A program made the position numbers and the translations under genes. Below, in pieces: positions 47,174 to 56,528 of a DNA stretch of 64,000 nucleotides. The notes under the pieces were generated by a model. The model searched no databases, had not been told where the DNA came from, and worked only from the letters and a program-made list of their open reading frames with translations. The stretch is taken from contig NZ_CP059067.1 in the NCBI RefSeq assembly GCF_017795745.1, forward strand, positions 2,790,001 through 2,854,000. Direction: 5' to 3'. Position 1 is the first letter of the stretch. The number at the start of each line of letters is the position of its first letter. This DNA is from Rhizobacter sp. AJA081-3 (GTDB taxonomy: Bacteria > Pseudomonadota > Gammaproteobacteria > Burkholderiales > Burkholderiaceae_C).

Positions 47174-48139
47174 ATGAGCCTCCTCACGCGACGCCGCGTC
47201 TCGTTCGGTCTGGGCCTGGCCGCCCTGGCCGGCTGCGCTTCGGCGCCGCCGGCAGCGCCTCCCGTGCCGGGTGCACCGCCGGTGGCCCGGCAGATCGCGC
47301 CCGGCGTGTACATGATGCCCGGCAGCACCGGCGCAGCCGACGAGAACAACCTCGGCCGCATCGGCAATGCCGGCTTCATCGTCGGCGAGCGCGGCGTGAT
47401 CGTGATCGACACCGGCACCTCGCATGCGCACGGCCGCGCGCTGCTCGCGGCGATCCGCGCCGTCACCGACCAGCCGGTGCGCGTGGCGCTGGTCACCCAT
47501 ACGCGGCCGGAGTTCCTGTTCGGCGGCACGGCCTTCCGCGAGCTCGGCATCCCGATCCGCATGCACAGCCGCACCTCGCGGCTGATGGCTTCGCGCTGCG
47601 AGACCTGCCTGAAGGCGCTGCGCCAGACGGTCGGCGAGGAGCCGCTGCGCGGCACCGCGATGTACAAGCCCGACCAGGAGTTCGAGACCCCGCACGAACT
47701 CGAGCTGATCGGCCGGCCGGTGCGCGTGCTGTACTTCGGCCACTCCAGCGGCCCCGGCGACATCGCCGTGTTCGACGAGCGCAGCGGCGTGCTGTTCGGC
47801 GGCGGGCTGCTCGACGCCGGCCGAGTGCCCGACATCCAGGACAGCGACCTGGAAGGCTGGAAGAAGGCGCTGCAGTCGCTGCACGCGCTGCGGGTTGGCA
47901 CCGTGGTGCCGGGCCACGGCCCGGCCTCATCATCGGCACTGATCGGCACGGTGGAGCGCTACCTCGCGCAGCTCGAGACCAAGGTGCGTGGCCTGGTCCG
48001 ATCCGGCGCCTCGCTGCTCGGCGTGGCCGAGTCCGGCGAGCTGCCCGAGTACGAGGGCTGGGACCAGTACGACGTGATCCACCGCCGCAATGCCTCCGTC
48101 GCCTTCCTGCGCTTCGAGCGCGAGCTGATGTTCAAGTAG
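47174..48139 (+). CDS. Metallo-beta-lactamase-fold lipoprotein of the quinoprotein relay, degenerate metal site
   Basis: This 321-residue protein has RRR followed by a lipobox ALAGC (C21), so it is probably a lipoprotein, perhaps exported by Tat. The metallo-beta-lactamase fold is clear: GNAGFIVGERGVIVIDTG, the GHSSGPGDIAVF strand and VVPGHGP. The metal motif HxHxDH reads H109-T-R111-P-E-F114, so two of three first-site histidines are lost. Relatives called quinoprotein relay zinc metallohydrolases keep that motif. It may therefore be non-catalytic or bind metal differently. Confidence 0.82.
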   Translation: MSLLTRRRVSFGLGLAALAGCASAPPAAPPVPGAPPVARQIAPGVYMMPGSTGAADENNLGRIGNAGFIVGERGVIVIDTGTSHAHGRALLAAIRAVTDQPVRVALVTHTRPEFLFGGTAFRELGIPIRMHSRTSRLMASRCETCLKALRQTVGEEPLRGTAMYKPDQEFETPHELELIGRPVRVLYFGHSSGPGDIAVFDERSGVLFGGGLLDAGRVPDIQDSDLEGWKKALQSLHALRVGTVVPGHGPASSSALIGTVERYLAQLETKVRGLVRSGASLLGVAESGELPEYEGWDQYDVIHRRNASVAFLRFERELMFK

Positions 48140-48157
48140 TCCGAGGAGCCGTTCACC

Positions 48158-48985
48158 ATGCCACCTGTTCGCACCAACCGCCGCCATGCCCTGCAGGGCC
48201 TCGCCGCGCTGGCGCTGTCGCCAGCCGGTGCATTCGCCGCCGTGGGCGGCCTGCCCTCGGCCACGCACGATGCCTCGTCGCCCGAGTGGGAGCGCATCAG
48301 CGGCAAGCTGTTCCCGGGCAAGAAGCTCATCGCCGGGCAGTCGGTGGTGCAGGTGATCGTGCCGCTGCGCGCGGCCTACGGCGCCTCGGTGCCGGTGAAG
48401 GTGGTCTCCAAGCTGGCGCAGAAGCCCGAGCTGTTCGTGCGCAAGATGTACATCGTGGTCGACAAGAACCCCTCGCCGGTCGCGGCCGTGCTGGACCTCA
48501 CCACCGAGGTCGGCCAGGCCGACTTCGAGACGCGGCTGCGCGTGGACGAATACAGCCACGTGCGAGTGGTCAGCGAGCTGTCCAACGGCGAGTTGCACAC
48601 CGACTCGCGCTACGTGAAGACCTCCGGCGGCTGCTCCGCCCCGCCCAACCGCGAGGCGCTGCACCTGATCGGCAAGACCATGCTCAAGCTCAACGGCGAG
48701 CTGCACATGGACCAGCCCACCACCGCCGACGTGACCGTGGTCCACCCCAACGACACCGGCTTCGAGCTCAACCAGGTGACGGTGATGTACATCCCGCCGC
48801 ACTTCGTGCGCTCGATCAAGGTCAGCTATGCGCAGCGCAAGGTGTTCGACGCCGAGCTCGACTTCTCGGTCAGCGAGAACCCGACACTGCGCTTCAACTT
48901 CGTGCCCCACGGCCGCGGCGAGCTGCGCGCCGAGGTGACCGACACGAAGGAAAGCCAGTTCGTCGGCACGCTGGCGGTGGGATGA
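48158..48985 (+). CDS. Quinoprotein-associated SoxYZ-like carrier (copy 2)
   Basis: This 275-residue protein is a paralogue of the carrier at 44812, with C159 in TSGGCSAP and the same SoxZ-like C-terminal pattern (VVHPNDTG, ELDFSVSENPTLRFNF). Its leader has a twin-arginine pair (NRRHALQGLAAL), unlike the Sec leader of copy 1, so the two may reach the periplasm by different routes. It overlaps the thioredoxin-like gene by ATGA. Confidence 0.85.
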   Translation: MPPVRTNRRHALQGLAALALSPAGAFAAVGGLPSATHDASSPEWERISGKLFPGKKLIAGQSVVQVIVPLRAAYGASVPVKVVSKLAQKPELFVRKMYIVVDKNPSPVAAVLDLTTEVGQADFETRLRVDEYSHVRVVSELSNGELHTDSRYVKTSGGCSAPPNREALHLIGKTMLKLNGELHMDQPTTADVTVVHPNDTGFELNQVTVMYIPPHFVRSIKVSYAQRKVFDAELDFSVSENPTLRFNFVPHGRGELRAEVTDTKESQFVGTLAVG

Positions 48986-49515
48986 GCGACTTGCTGCGCC
49001 GCCTGGCCGCCGTGCTGGCCCTGTGCGTGGCTGCGGGCGCCGCGGCGGCCGCCGGCTTCCCGGCCCGCTTTGCGCCCACGCTGGTGCCGGGCACCGGGCA
49101 ACCGCAACGACTGGAATTCGACCTCAGTGCCGCGCTGCAGCGCGCGCAGCGCGAGAACAAGCGCCTGTACGTCTACCTCGGTGCCAACGACTGCCCGTTC
49201 TGCCGCAAGTACGAGGCCTTCCTGGAGAAGAACGCGACTGAGCTGGCGCCGCACTTCGCCCGCGACTACATCGTCTACGACCTGCGCAGCAGCCTGTCGG
49301 TGCAGGCCGATCGCCTCTACTTCCGCATCGGCGACAAGTCCATGCCCTATGCCGAATTCAACCGCTCGATCGGCGACGAGCGCGCCCGCCAGCTCGTCTA
49401 CCCGAGCGTGTGGCTGCTCGATGCCAAGGGCAAACCGCTGATGCAGATGCCTGCCGGCACAGGCACCTTCGAGACAGTACCCGAGCAGCTCGAGATCCTG
49501 CGGCTGGAACAGTGA
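48982..49515 (+). CDS. Exported thioredoxin-like protein
   Basis: This 177-residue protein has a signal peptide (about 1-24) and a thioredoxin fold with C71-P-F-C74 in GANDCPFCRKYEAF. The cis-proline region VYPSVWLLD follows later. Its place directly after a SoxYZ-like carrier suggests it keeps the carrier cysteine reduced, like SoxW in sulfur oxidation. The start is the ATG overlapping the previous stop. Confidence 0.85.
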   Translation: MSDLLRRLAAVLALCVAAGAAAAAGFPARFAPTLVPGTGQPQRLEFDLSAALQRAQRENKRLYVYLGANDCPFCRKYEAFLEKNATELAPHFARDYIVYDLRSSLSVQADRLYFRIGDKSMPYAEFNRSIGDERARQLVYPSVWLLDAKGKPLMQMPAGTGTFETVPEQLEILRLEQ

Positions 49516-49616
49516 CGCGCCGGACCGACAACCTCACCGGCCACTTGACTCATCGCAAGCGCCGCGCCTGCGGCACTGCGGAAAATCTGTCACAGAGACA
49601 ACCAACGAGAACCACC

Positions 49617-50231
49617 ATGAAGACCTTCCGACTTCTCGCCTGGGCCGTGCTCGGGCTGGCGGGCGCGGCGAACGCGCAATCCACGAACAAGGCCGAACTC
49701 GAATCGGTGCAGCGCGCCGTGCATGTGTGCGCCGCCTGCCACGGTGACTTCGGTCGAAGCACCAAGAGCTTCGTGCCCTCGCTGGCGGGCCAGATGCGCG
49801 AATACACGATCCGCCAGCTGAAGGACTTCCGCAACCAGTCACGCGCAGAGACCGACGTGCAGGCCTACATGTGGGGCATCTCGGCGTTGCTGACCGACGA
49901 AACGATCGAGGGCCTGGCCGACTACTACGCGGCGCAGAAGCCGGCACCGGGAAAGTCCACCCAGCCCAAGCTCGAAGCCGCCGGCCGCAAGATCTACGAG
50001 AACGGCAGCCCGTCGCAAGGCGTGCTGCCCTGCAAACAGTGCCATGGCGACGCGGCCGAAGGCGCGGCCGGCTTCCCGCGGCTGGCGGGCCTGAATGCCA
50101 AGTACGTCTACAGCCAGTTGCAGGCCTTCCGCACGCCGCTGCGCCCGCACGGCGTGCTGATGAAGAACGAGACGCGCGCCTTGAGCGAGGCGCAACTCAA
50201 GGCCGTCGCGGCCTACGTCCAGTCGCGCTGA
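49617..50231 (+). CDS. Exported dihaem cytochrome c (c4-like)
   Basis: This 204-residue protein has a signal peptide (ending ANAQ, residue 21) and two haem sites, C38-A-A-C41-H42 and C139-K-Q-C142-H143, in two similar lobes as in cytochrome c4. Each lobe has later Met candidates (MREY, VLMKNET). It is the last plus-strand gene of the xox cluster, about 100 bp after the thioredoxin-like gene, and could pass electrons from XoxG or the relay to an oxidase. It converges on pqqE. Confidence 0.88.
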   Translation: MKTFRLLAWAVLGLAGAANAQSTNKAELESVQRAVHVCAACHGDFGRSTKSFVPSLAGQMREYTIRQLKDFRNQSRAETDVQAYMWGISALLTDETIEGLADYYAAQKPAPGKSTQPKLEAAGRKIYENGSPSQGVLPCKQCHGDAAEGAAGFPRLAGLNAKYVYSQLQAFRTPLRPHGVLMKNETRALSEAQLKAVAAYVQSR

Positions 50232-50233
50232 GT

Positions 50234-51379
50234 TCAGTCGCGCTGCGCTTCCATCGCGAGGCGGCGTGATTCCTTCGGGTCGCGGAACACCAGCGGGTGT
50301 TCGGTGACCCGAGTGCGCGCGGCCTCCTCGGCCTGCGCCACCGCCGCCAGCACCTGGCCGTGCTGCGGGCTCTTGCGGCACACCGGATCGGCCGCCTCCG
50401 CGTCCTGCGCGATCAGGAAAGCCTGGCAGCGGCAGCCGCCCAGGTCTTCTTCCTTGTGCTCGCAACTGACGCAGGGCTCCTTCATCCAGCCGGTGCCGCG
50501 GTAGCGGTTGAAGCCTTCGGATTCGAACCAGACCTCGCGCAGCGGCATGTCGCGCACGTTCGGGAAGGCCAGGCCCGGCAGCATCTTCGCCGTGTGGCAG
50601 GGCAGCGCGGTGCCGTCGGGCGCCACGGTGAGGAACATGCTGCCCCAGCCGTTCACGCACTTCTTCGCCTTGCCCTCGTGGTAGTCGGGCGCCACGAAGA
50701 AGATGCGCATGCGATCGCCGAGCTTCTGGCGCCAGGCATCGGTCACCGCTTCGGCGCGCTTCAATTGCTCGTGCGTGGGCAGCAATTGCGCGCGGTTCAC
50801 GAAGGCCCAGGAGTAGTACTGCGTGTTGGCCAGCTCGATGTACTCGGCGCCGAGCTCCGCGGCCATGCCGATGATGCGGTCGATGTGGTCGATGTTCAGG
50901 CGGTGGATGACCACGTTCATGACCATCGGCCAGCCCTGGTCCTTGATGATCTTCGCGACGCGGTTCTTCAGCTCGAAGGTCTTCGTGTGCGAGAGGAAGT
51001 CGTTCATCTCGCGCGTCGAGTCCTGGAACGACAGCTGCACGTGGTCGAGCCCCGCCGCCTTCAGCGCCGCGGCGCGCTCCGCCGTGAGGCCCACGCCCGA
51101 GGTCAGCAGGTTGGTGTAGTAGCCCAGGCGGTGCGCCTCGGCGACGATGAGTTCGAGGTCGTCGCGCAGCAGCGGCTCGCCGCCGGACAGGCCGCACTGC
51201 ACGGCGCCGAGCTCGCGCCCTTCGCGCAGCACGCGCAGCCAGTCCTCGGTCGACAGTTCGTCGGGCTGTGCCGCGTAGTCGACCGGGTTGTAGCAAAAGA
51301 CGCAGTGCAGCGGGCAGCGGTAGGTGAGCTCGGCGAGCAGCCACAGCGGCGGGCCGGGGCGGTTGGAGACGGTACTCAC
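50234..51379 (-). CDS. pqqE: PqqE, radical SAM PQQ synthase
   Basis: This 381-residue enzyme joins the Glu and Tyr side chains of PqqA in the first step of PQQ synthesis. The radical SAM cluster motif is C22-P-L-H-C26-V-F-C29, with GGEPLL after it. A C-terminal SPASM-type region with clustered Cys (CVSCEHKEEDLGGCRC) binds auxiliary clusters. It follows pqqD by four bp and ends three bp from the convergent cytochrome gene. Confidence 0.96.
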   Translation of the reverse strand: MSTVSNRPGPPLWLLAELTYRCPLHCVFCYNPVDYAAQPDELSTEDWLRVLREGRELGAVQCGLSGGEPLLRDDLELIVAEAHRLGYYTNLLTSGVGLTAERAAALKAAGLDHVQLSFQDSTREMNDFLSHTKTFELKNRVAKIIKDQGWPMVMNVVIHRLNIDHIDRIIGMAAELGAEYIELANTQYYSWAFVNRAQLLPTHEQLKRAEAVTDAWRQKLGDRMRIFFVAPDYHEGKAKKCVNGWGSMFLTVAPDGTALPCHTAKMLPGLAFPNVRDMPLREVWFESEGFNRYRGTGWMKEPCVSCEHKEEDLGGCRCQAFLIAQDAEAADPVCRKSPQHGQVLAAVAQAEEAARTRVTEHPLVFRDPKESRRLAMEAQRD

Positions 51380-51383
51380 CCTG

Positions 51384-51659
51384 TCAGTCCCAAACCAGCC
51401 AGCGCTGCTTGGCCGCCATCTCGACGAAGGCCAGCACGTCGCCCTGCAGGCCCTGCACGCTGAAGGCCTGCTCCAGGTCGGTGACGATCTCGCCGACGCT
51501 GCGCTGCCCGTCGCAGCGCTTCATGATCTCGCCGGCGCTGCCATTGAGCTTGACCATGCCCTCGGGGTAGAGCAGCACGTGCGCTTCCTGCACGGGCTCC
51601 CATTGCAGGCGAAAGCCGTGGCCCACACGCGGCTGGCTGGCGATGCTCGCAGGACTCAC
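51384..51659 (-). CDS. pqqD: PqqD, PqqA chaperone
   Basis: From the GTG at 51659, which overlaps the pqqC stop as GTGA, this is a 91-residue protein. It has the winged-helix PqqD pattern: [35 protein letters not shown] and [15 protein letters not shown]. PqqD binds the PqqA peptide and delivers it to PqqE. Confidence 0.93.
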   Translation of the reverse strand: MSPASIASQPRVGHGFRLQWEPVQEAHVLLYPEGMVKLNGSAGEIMKRCDGQRSVGEIVTDLEQAFSVQGLQGDVLAFVEMAAKQRWLVWD

Positions 51660-52372
51660 TCGCTGACTCCGTACTTCAGTGCCATCGCATCGTTCATCGC
51701 CCACAGGATGTCGAGCTTGAACTGCAGCACCTCGAGCGCGCGCTCCTGCAAGGGCCGCGTCGTGAAGTGGTCCAGCGTGATGGCCAGGCCCTGCTCGACG
51801 TCGCGCCGCGCCTGGCTGACGCGGTTGCGAAAGTAGGCCAGGCCGGCTTGATCGATCCAGCCGTAGTGCTCGGGCCAGGTGGCCAGGCGCTGCTTGTGGA
51901 TCTCGGGCGCGAAGAGTTCGGTGAGCGAGGAGCACACCGCCTCCTGCCAGGGCGAGCGGCGCGCGAAGTTGACATAGGCGTCGACGGCGAAACGCAGCGC
52001 CGGGATCACGTGGCGCTGGTCGAGCACCTCCTCGCGCGTCAGGCCGACGGCCTGCGCCAGGCGCAGCCAGGCCTCGATGCCGCCTTCGTCCTTCACCCCG
52101 CCGAGCTCGAAGCCGTCGTGGTCAAGGATGCGCTGCACCCAGCCACGGCGCACGTCACGGTCGGGGCAGTTGGACATCACCGCCGCGTCCTTGATCGGAA
52201 TCGCGATCTGGTAGTAGAAGCGGTTGGCCACCCAGCCGCGGATCTGCTCGGGCGTCGCCTTGCCCGTGTTGAGCATGACGTTGAACGGGTGGTGGATGTG
52301 GTACGAGCGGCCGCGCTCGCGCAGCTGGGCTTCGAACTCGATGCGATTCCACGCTACGGGGTGATGAGTCAT
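51656..52372 (-). CDS. pqqC: PqqC, PQQ synthase (final oxidase)
   Basis: This 238-residue cofactor-free oxidase completes PQQ from its bicyclic precursor. The conserved active-site stretch [14 protein letters not shown] lies near residues 24-37, with [10 protein letters not shown] and later helices matching the haem-oxygenase-like fold. It is preceded by pqqB (one-bp gap) and overlaps pqqD. Confidence 0.96.
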   Translation of the reverse strand: MTHHPVAWNRIEFEAQLRERGRSYHIHHPFNVMLNTGKATPEQIRGWVANRFYYQIAIPIKDAAVMSNCPDRDVRRGWVQRILDHDGFELGGVKDEGGIEAWLRLAQAVGLTREEVLDQRHVIPALRFAVDAYVNFARRSPWQEAVCSSLTELFAPEIHKQRLATWPEHYGWIDQAGLAYFRNRVSQARRDVEQGLAITLDHFTTRPLQERALEVLQFKLDILWAMNDAMALKYGVSE

Positions 52373-52373
52373 G

Positions 52374-53294
52374 TCAGAGGTCCAGGGTCATGCGGTCCTC
52401 GCAGGGCTCGATGCGGTGCTGCGTGAGCAGCGCGCGCTCGGGCGAGTCTTCGTCGAGGATCGGGTTGGTGTTGTTGATGTGGATGAGCAGGCGCCGCGTC
52501 GAGGCGGGCAGCTTGTCCAGCCACTCGATCATGCCGCCGGCGCCGCTTTGCGGCAGGTGGCCGATGTCGCGCGCGGTCTTCTTCGACAGGCCGAGACGGA
52601 TCATCTCGTCGTCGGTCCAGAAGGTGCCGTCGACCAGCACCGCATCGGCGCCGCACATCAGGTCGAACAGCGCCGGCGTGATCTCGCCGAGGCCGGGGGC
52701 GTAGAAGGCGCTGCGGCCACTGCGCCGGTCGCTGATCAACATGCCGATGTTGTCGCCCGGCACCGGCGCTTCGCGGTGCGGAGAATACGGCGCCGCCTTG
52801 CTCGACAGCGGCACGGCGCGGAAGGACAGATCCGCCGCGCCGGGCACCTCGAAAGCCGCGCCGTCGAGCGCGATGCGGTGGCGGTCGACGCCGCAGTAAT
52901 GGCCGAGCACCTTGAGCACCGGGTTGCCGGTGCTCAGGTCTTCCTCGACCGGGTCGGTGCACCACAGCGGCAGCGGGCGGCCGCGTTCGCGCAGCATGAA
53001 CAGGCCCGTGGCGTGGTCGATCTGCCCGTCCATGAGCACCACGCCGGCGATGGCCGTGTCGCGCACCGCGCGGCCCGGCTGCAGCGCAGGGTGCGAGCGG
53101 ATCTGCTCGAGGATGTCGGGCGAGGCGTTGAACAGCACGCCATCTGCGCTCGTGCTGCCGCTGACGAAGATCGACGACTGGGTGCGTGCCTTGGCGCGCA
53201 GGCTGCCGTCGCGCTGGCCGGCGCAGTTGCGGCAGTTGCAGTTCCACTGCGGGAATCCGCCGCCGGCGGCCGAACCGAGGATGGTGATGCGCAT
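52374..53294 (-). CDS. pqqB: PqqB, metallo-beta-lactamase-fold hydroxylase
   Basis: This 306-residue protein starts [17 protein letters not shown], the PqqB signature, with [10 protein letters not shown] and the [10 protein letters not shown] stretch as later family markers. PqqB is reported to be an iron-dependent hydroxylase of the crosslinked tyrosine. The ATG at 53294 is chosen because the known N-terminus begins there; the open frame runs further up through pqqA. Confidence 0.95.
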   Translation of the reverse strand: MRITILGSAAGGGFPQWNCNCRNCAGQRDGSLRAKARTQSSIFVSGSTSADGVLFNASPDILEQIRSHPALQPGRAVRDTAIAGVVLMDGQIDHATGLFMLRERGRPLPLWCTDPVEEDLSTGNPVLKVLGHYCGVDRHRIALDGAAFEVPGAADLSFRAVPLSSKAAPYSPHREAPVPGDNIGMLISDRRSGRSAFYAPGLGEITPALFDLMCGADAVLVDGTFWTDDEMIRLGLSKKTARDIGHLPQSGAGGMIEWLDKLPASTRRLLIHINNTNPILDEDSPERALLTQHRIEPCEDRMTLDL

Positions 53295-53355
53295 GGCGTC
53301 GGGAAAAGAGAAAGCCGCCGCCTGCGGTCCAGCGCGGCGGCTCCGATTCAGTCGC

Positions 53356-53430
53356 TCAGCGGGCGGCGACGTACATCGTGATTTCGAAACCGAAGCGGAA
53401 GTCGGTCGCGGTCGGGGTTTGCCATTGCAT
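53356..53430 (-). CDS. pqqA: PqqA, PQQ precursor peptide
   Basis: This 24-residue peptide supplies both building blocks of PQQ. Its E16-I-T-M-Y20 motif has the three-residue spacing needed for crosslinking by PqqE. AGGAG lies a few nt before the ATG at 53430. It heads the operon, 61 bp upstream of pqqB. The 201-bp leader up to the divergent iminopeptidase should carry its promoter; two small dyads, GGGATG/CATCCC (53474-53489) and CTACGG/CCGTAG (53570-53587), lie there. Confidence 0.95.
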   Translation of the reverse strand: MQWQTPTATDFRFGFEITMYVAAR

Positions 53431-53569
53431 GCGAAGTCTCCTGGGAGTGGCACGGCACCGGGCGGCAGCCGCGGGGATGCAGTCATCCCGTGACGCATGG
53501 TCGCGCCGGACCGGGGCCACGCACAGTCCCCCGACCATGATTCGCGCCTCATGATTATCTGGAATCAGG

Positions 53570-53587
53570 CTACGGCTTGACCCGTAG
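53570..53587. promoter_or_regulatory. 6-bp dyad in the pqqA-pip divergent region
   Basis: CTACGG and CCGTAG flank CTTGAC perfectly. It lies about 140 nt upstream of pqqA and 45 nt upstream of the iminopeptidase start. It could be an operator for either; the symmetry is the only evidence. Confidence 0.25.
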
Positions 53588-53631
53588 TGCTTGACGCGGC
53601 GAGCGCCTCGCCGGGTCGATACCATCGGCGG

Positions 53632-54531
53632 GTGCCGCTGCCGACCCTGTACCCCGACCCGCCCTTGCTGCGCAGCCGTGCGCTGCCCGTGCCCGGCGGC
53701 CATGTGCTGCAGGTGCAGGAGTTCGGCACGGCCGACGGCATCCCGGCCGTGGTGCTGCACGGCGGCCCGGGTTCGGGCTGCTCGCCGCTGCTGCGGCGCG
53801 TGTTCGATCCGGCGCGCTACCGCATCGTCTGCCCCGACCAGCGGGGCAGCGGCGGCAGCCAGCCCCGTGGCGGCATCGAGCACAACACCACCGACGACCT
53901 GCTCGCCGACCTGCGCCGCGTGCGCGAGCACCTGGGCATCGCGCGCTGGCTGGTCAGCGGCGGCTCCTGGGGCGCGACGCTCGCCGTGGCCTACGCCGCC
54001 GCCGAGCCCGAGGCGATCGACGCGCTGCTGCTGCGCGCCAGCTTCCTGGCCCGGCCGCAGGACATCGCCGAATTCTTCGGTGAACTCTCGCTCCGCGCGC
54101 TGGCCGAGGCGCTGTCGTCGAACAACGCGGCCGCGCGCGAAGCGGCGGCGCTGAGCTGGTGGCATCGCGAGCAGGCGCTGGCAGGGACGGCCGCCAGCGC
54201 GATCGCGCCCCGCGGCGAGGCGCTCGCGCTCCAGGTGGACCGCCTGCGCGTGCAGGCCCATTACCTCGTGCACGGCTGCTGGCTGCAAGCGCCGACGCTG
54301 CTGGAGCGGTGCGAGGCCCTGCCGCGCGTGCCGACCCTGCTCCTCCACGCGCGCGACGACCGCATCTGCCCCGCCGACGGCGCGGTTGCCCTGCACCAGC
54401 GCCTGCCGCACGCCGCGCTGCAGTGGGTCGACGAAGGCGGGCACGATCCGTCCCACCCGGCCCTGGTGGGCGCCACCGTCACGGCGCTGGACCATTTCGC
54501 GGCGCATGGCAGCTTTGGAGCGGCCGCATGA
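53632..54531 (+). CDS. pip: Proline iminopeptidase-like alpha/beta hydrolase
   Basis: This 299-residue protein (GTG start at 53632) shows the S33 peptidase pattern: HGGPGSGCS oxyanion region, DQRGSGGSQP, nucleophile Ser in GGSWGATLA, Asp in ARDDRICP and His in EGGHDPS. The enzyme would release N-terminal proline from peptides. It is divergent from pqqA, overlaps the kinase gene by ATGA, and could help clear PqqA fragments, though that is only suggested by position. A GTG at 53587 would extend it by 15 residues. Confidence 0.85.
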   Translation: MPLPTLYPDPPLLRSRALPVPGGHVLQVQEFGTADGIPAVVLHGGPGSGCSPLLRRVFDPARYRIVCPDQRGSGGSQPRGGIEHNTTDDLLADLRRVREHLGIARWLVSGGSWGATLAVAYAAAEPEAIDALLLRASFLARPQDIAEFFGELSLRALAEALSSNNAAAREAAALSWWHREQALAGTAASAIAPRGEALALQVDRLRVQAHYLVHGCWLQAPTLLERCEALPRVPTLLLHARDDRICPADGAVALHQRLPHAALQWVDEGGHDPSHPALVGATVTALDHFAAHGSFGAAA

Positions 54532-55883
54532 CGCTGCGACTGAAGATCAACCTGATCGTCGGAGCGCTGACCGTGCTGTTCATGGCCGCCGTGCTGGCCC
54601 TGCAGCTGCGCAGCATGCGCGAGTCGGTGCACGAGGAAGTGGTGGCCGCCAACCGCGTGGCCAGCCAGCTGCTGGACCGCACCGCCTGGCGATATGCGGC
54701 GCAGGGCACGCCGGCGATGCTCAGCTTCCTGCAGGGCATCGGCCGCATCCGCTCGAACGACGTGACGTTCTATGACGCGCAAGGGGTGGAGCTGTACCGC
54801 TCGCCGCCCTCGCCCTACAAGGCGGGCCGCGATGCGCCGGCATGGTTCGAGGCGCTCATCTCGCCGCCGCCTTCCGTGCAGTCGATCGCCTTCCCCGACG
54901 GCAAGCTGGAGGTGCGCGCCAACGCCTCGCGCGCGGCCGTCGACGCCTGGGACTACGTGCTGCTGCTGGCCGGCGGCGCGGCGGCCTTGCTGGTGGCCGT
55001 CAACACGCTGGTGTTCTGGCTGGTGGGCCGCACGGTGCGGCCATTCGGGCAGATCGTCGGCGCGCTGAACGAACTGCAGGGCGGCCGCTTCGACGTGGCG
55101 CTGCCGGCACTGCCCGGCCGCGAGGCCGGTGCCATCGGCGCAGCCTTCAATCGCATGGTCGGCGAGCTGCAGGGCCACATCGAGACCGAGCGGCGCGCGG
55201 TGCGCGCCGAGCTGCAGCTGTCCGACAGCCGCGAGCTGACCCGCTGGATCGACCACCACATCGAGCAGGAGCGCCGAATGATCGCGCGCGAGCTTCACGA
55301 CGAGCTGGGCCAGTCGGTCACCGCGATGCGCAGCATGGCGCTGTCGATCGCCCAGCGCACGGCCGGCAGCGACCCGCAGGCGGCGCAGGCCGCGCGCGTC
55401 ATCGCCGACGAATCCTCGCGCCTGTACGACGCGATGCACGGCATCATCCCGCGGCTCACGCCGCTGGTGCTCGACAACTTCGGCCTGGCCGATGCACTCA
55501 ACGACCTGGTCGAGCGCACACGGCGCAGCCACGCTTCGGTGGCGCTCGAGATGCACGTGGACCTGGGTACGGCCCGCGTGCCGGCCGAAGCGGCGCTGAC
55601 GCTGTACCGCGCCGCGCAGGAAGGCATCACCAACGCGCTGCGCCACGGGCAGGCTACCCACATCGTGCTCGAGGTCGCCGGCAGCACCGAGGACGTGCGC
55701 CTGACCTTGCGCGACGATGGTGTCGGCCTGCCGGAGCAGGGCCTGCCGCGCAACGGCCACTACGGCCTGCGCTGGCTCACCGAACGCGTCGAAGGCCTGC
55801 ACGGAACGCTCGCGCTCGAACCAATCCAACCCCATGGCGCCCAGCTCACGGTGCGCCTGCCCCTGCCTGCGGAGAACGGATGA
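54528..55883 (+). CDS. NarL-type sensor histidine kinase
   Basis: This 451-residue kinase has two membrane helices (about 8-26 and 143-165), a periplasmic sensor region between them, a HAMP-like linker, the HisKA_3 phospho-acceptor H257 in ARELHDELGQ, and an ATPase domain with LRDDGVGLPEQG and HYGLRWLTERVE. The next gene, overlapping by ATGA, is its response regulator. The nearby pqq genes make control of PQQ or quinoprotein expression a reasonable inference. The signal is unknown. Confidence 0.93.
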   Translation: MTLRLKINLIVGALTVLFMAAVLALQLRSMRESVHEEVVAANRVASQLLDRTAWRYAAQGTPAMLSFLQGIGRIRSNDVTFYDAQGVELYRSPPSPYKAGRDAPAWFEALISPPPSVQSIAFPDGKLEVRANASRAAVDAWDYVLLLAGGAAALLVAVNTLVFWLVGRTVRPFGQIVGALNELQGGRFDVALPALPGREAGAIGAAFNRMVGELQGHIETERRAVRAELQLSDSRELTRWIDHHIEQERRMIARELHDELGQSVTAMRSMALSIAQRTAGSDPQAAQAARVIADESSRLYDAMHGIIPRLTPLVLDNFGLADALNDLVERTRRSHASVALEMHVDLGTARVPAEAALTLYRAAQEGITNALRHGQATHIVLEVAGSTEDVRLTLRDDGVGLPEQGLPRNGHYGLRWLTERVEGLHGTLALEPIQPHGAQLTVRLPLPAENG

Positions 55884-56509
55884 TCCGAGTGATGCTCGTC
55901 GACGACCATGCGCTGGTGCGCATGGGCTTTCGCATGCTGCTGGCCGATGCGCAGGTGGAGGTGGTGGCCGAATTCGACACCGGCGAGCAGGCCTGCGCCG
56001 AGTACGCCCGCGTTTTGCCCGACGTGGTGGTGATGGACCTGTCCATGCCCGGCATGGGCGGCCTCGAGGCAGTGCGGCGGCTGGTCGCGCAGGATCCGAA
56101 GGTGCGCATCCTGGCCTTGTCGGCCCACGAGGACACGGCGCATCCGCAACGGGTGCTGCGCGCCGGTGCGCTGGGTTACCTGACCAAGCGCAGCGCGCCC
56201 GATGCACTGATCGCCGCCGTCACCGCCGTCTCGCGCCACGAGGCCTATGTCGACGCGCAGACCGCACGCTCGCTGGCGATGGCGCAGGTCAAGGGCGACA
56301 CCAGCCCGGCGCAGACACTCAGCGAGCGTGAGTTCTCGGTGTTCATCCAGCTCGCGCGCGGCCAGAGCGTGGCGCAGATCGCCGAGAACCTGAAGCTCTC
56401 GCCCAGCACCGTGGGCACCCACCTGTATCACGTGAAGCAGAAGCTGGGGGCCAGCAACCAGTCGGAGCTGACGCTCGTGGCCTTGCAGTGGGGCCTGATC
56501 CAGATCTGA
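55880..56509 (+). CDS. NarL/LuxR-family response regulator
   Basis: This 209-residue regulator has D8-D9, phospho-acceptor D53 ([11 protein letters not shown]), a Lys in LTKRSA, and a LuxR helix-turn-helix ([35 protein letters not shown]). It pairs with the upstream kinase. A perfect 16-bp palindrome lies 19 bp after its stop and could be its binding site in front of the next gene. Confidence 0.94.
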   Translation: MIRVMLVDDHALVRMGFRMLLADAQVEVVAEFDTGEQACAEYARVLPDVVVMDLSMPGMGGLEAVRRLVAQDPKVRILALSAHEDTAHPQRVLRAGALGYLTKRSAPDALIAAVTAVSRHEAYVDAQTARSLAMAQVKGDTSPAQTLSEREFSVFIQLARGQSVAQIAENLKLSPSTVGTHLYHVKQKLGASNQSELTLVALQWGLIQI

Positions 56510-56528
56510 CCGGCAAACACCCCGCAAA

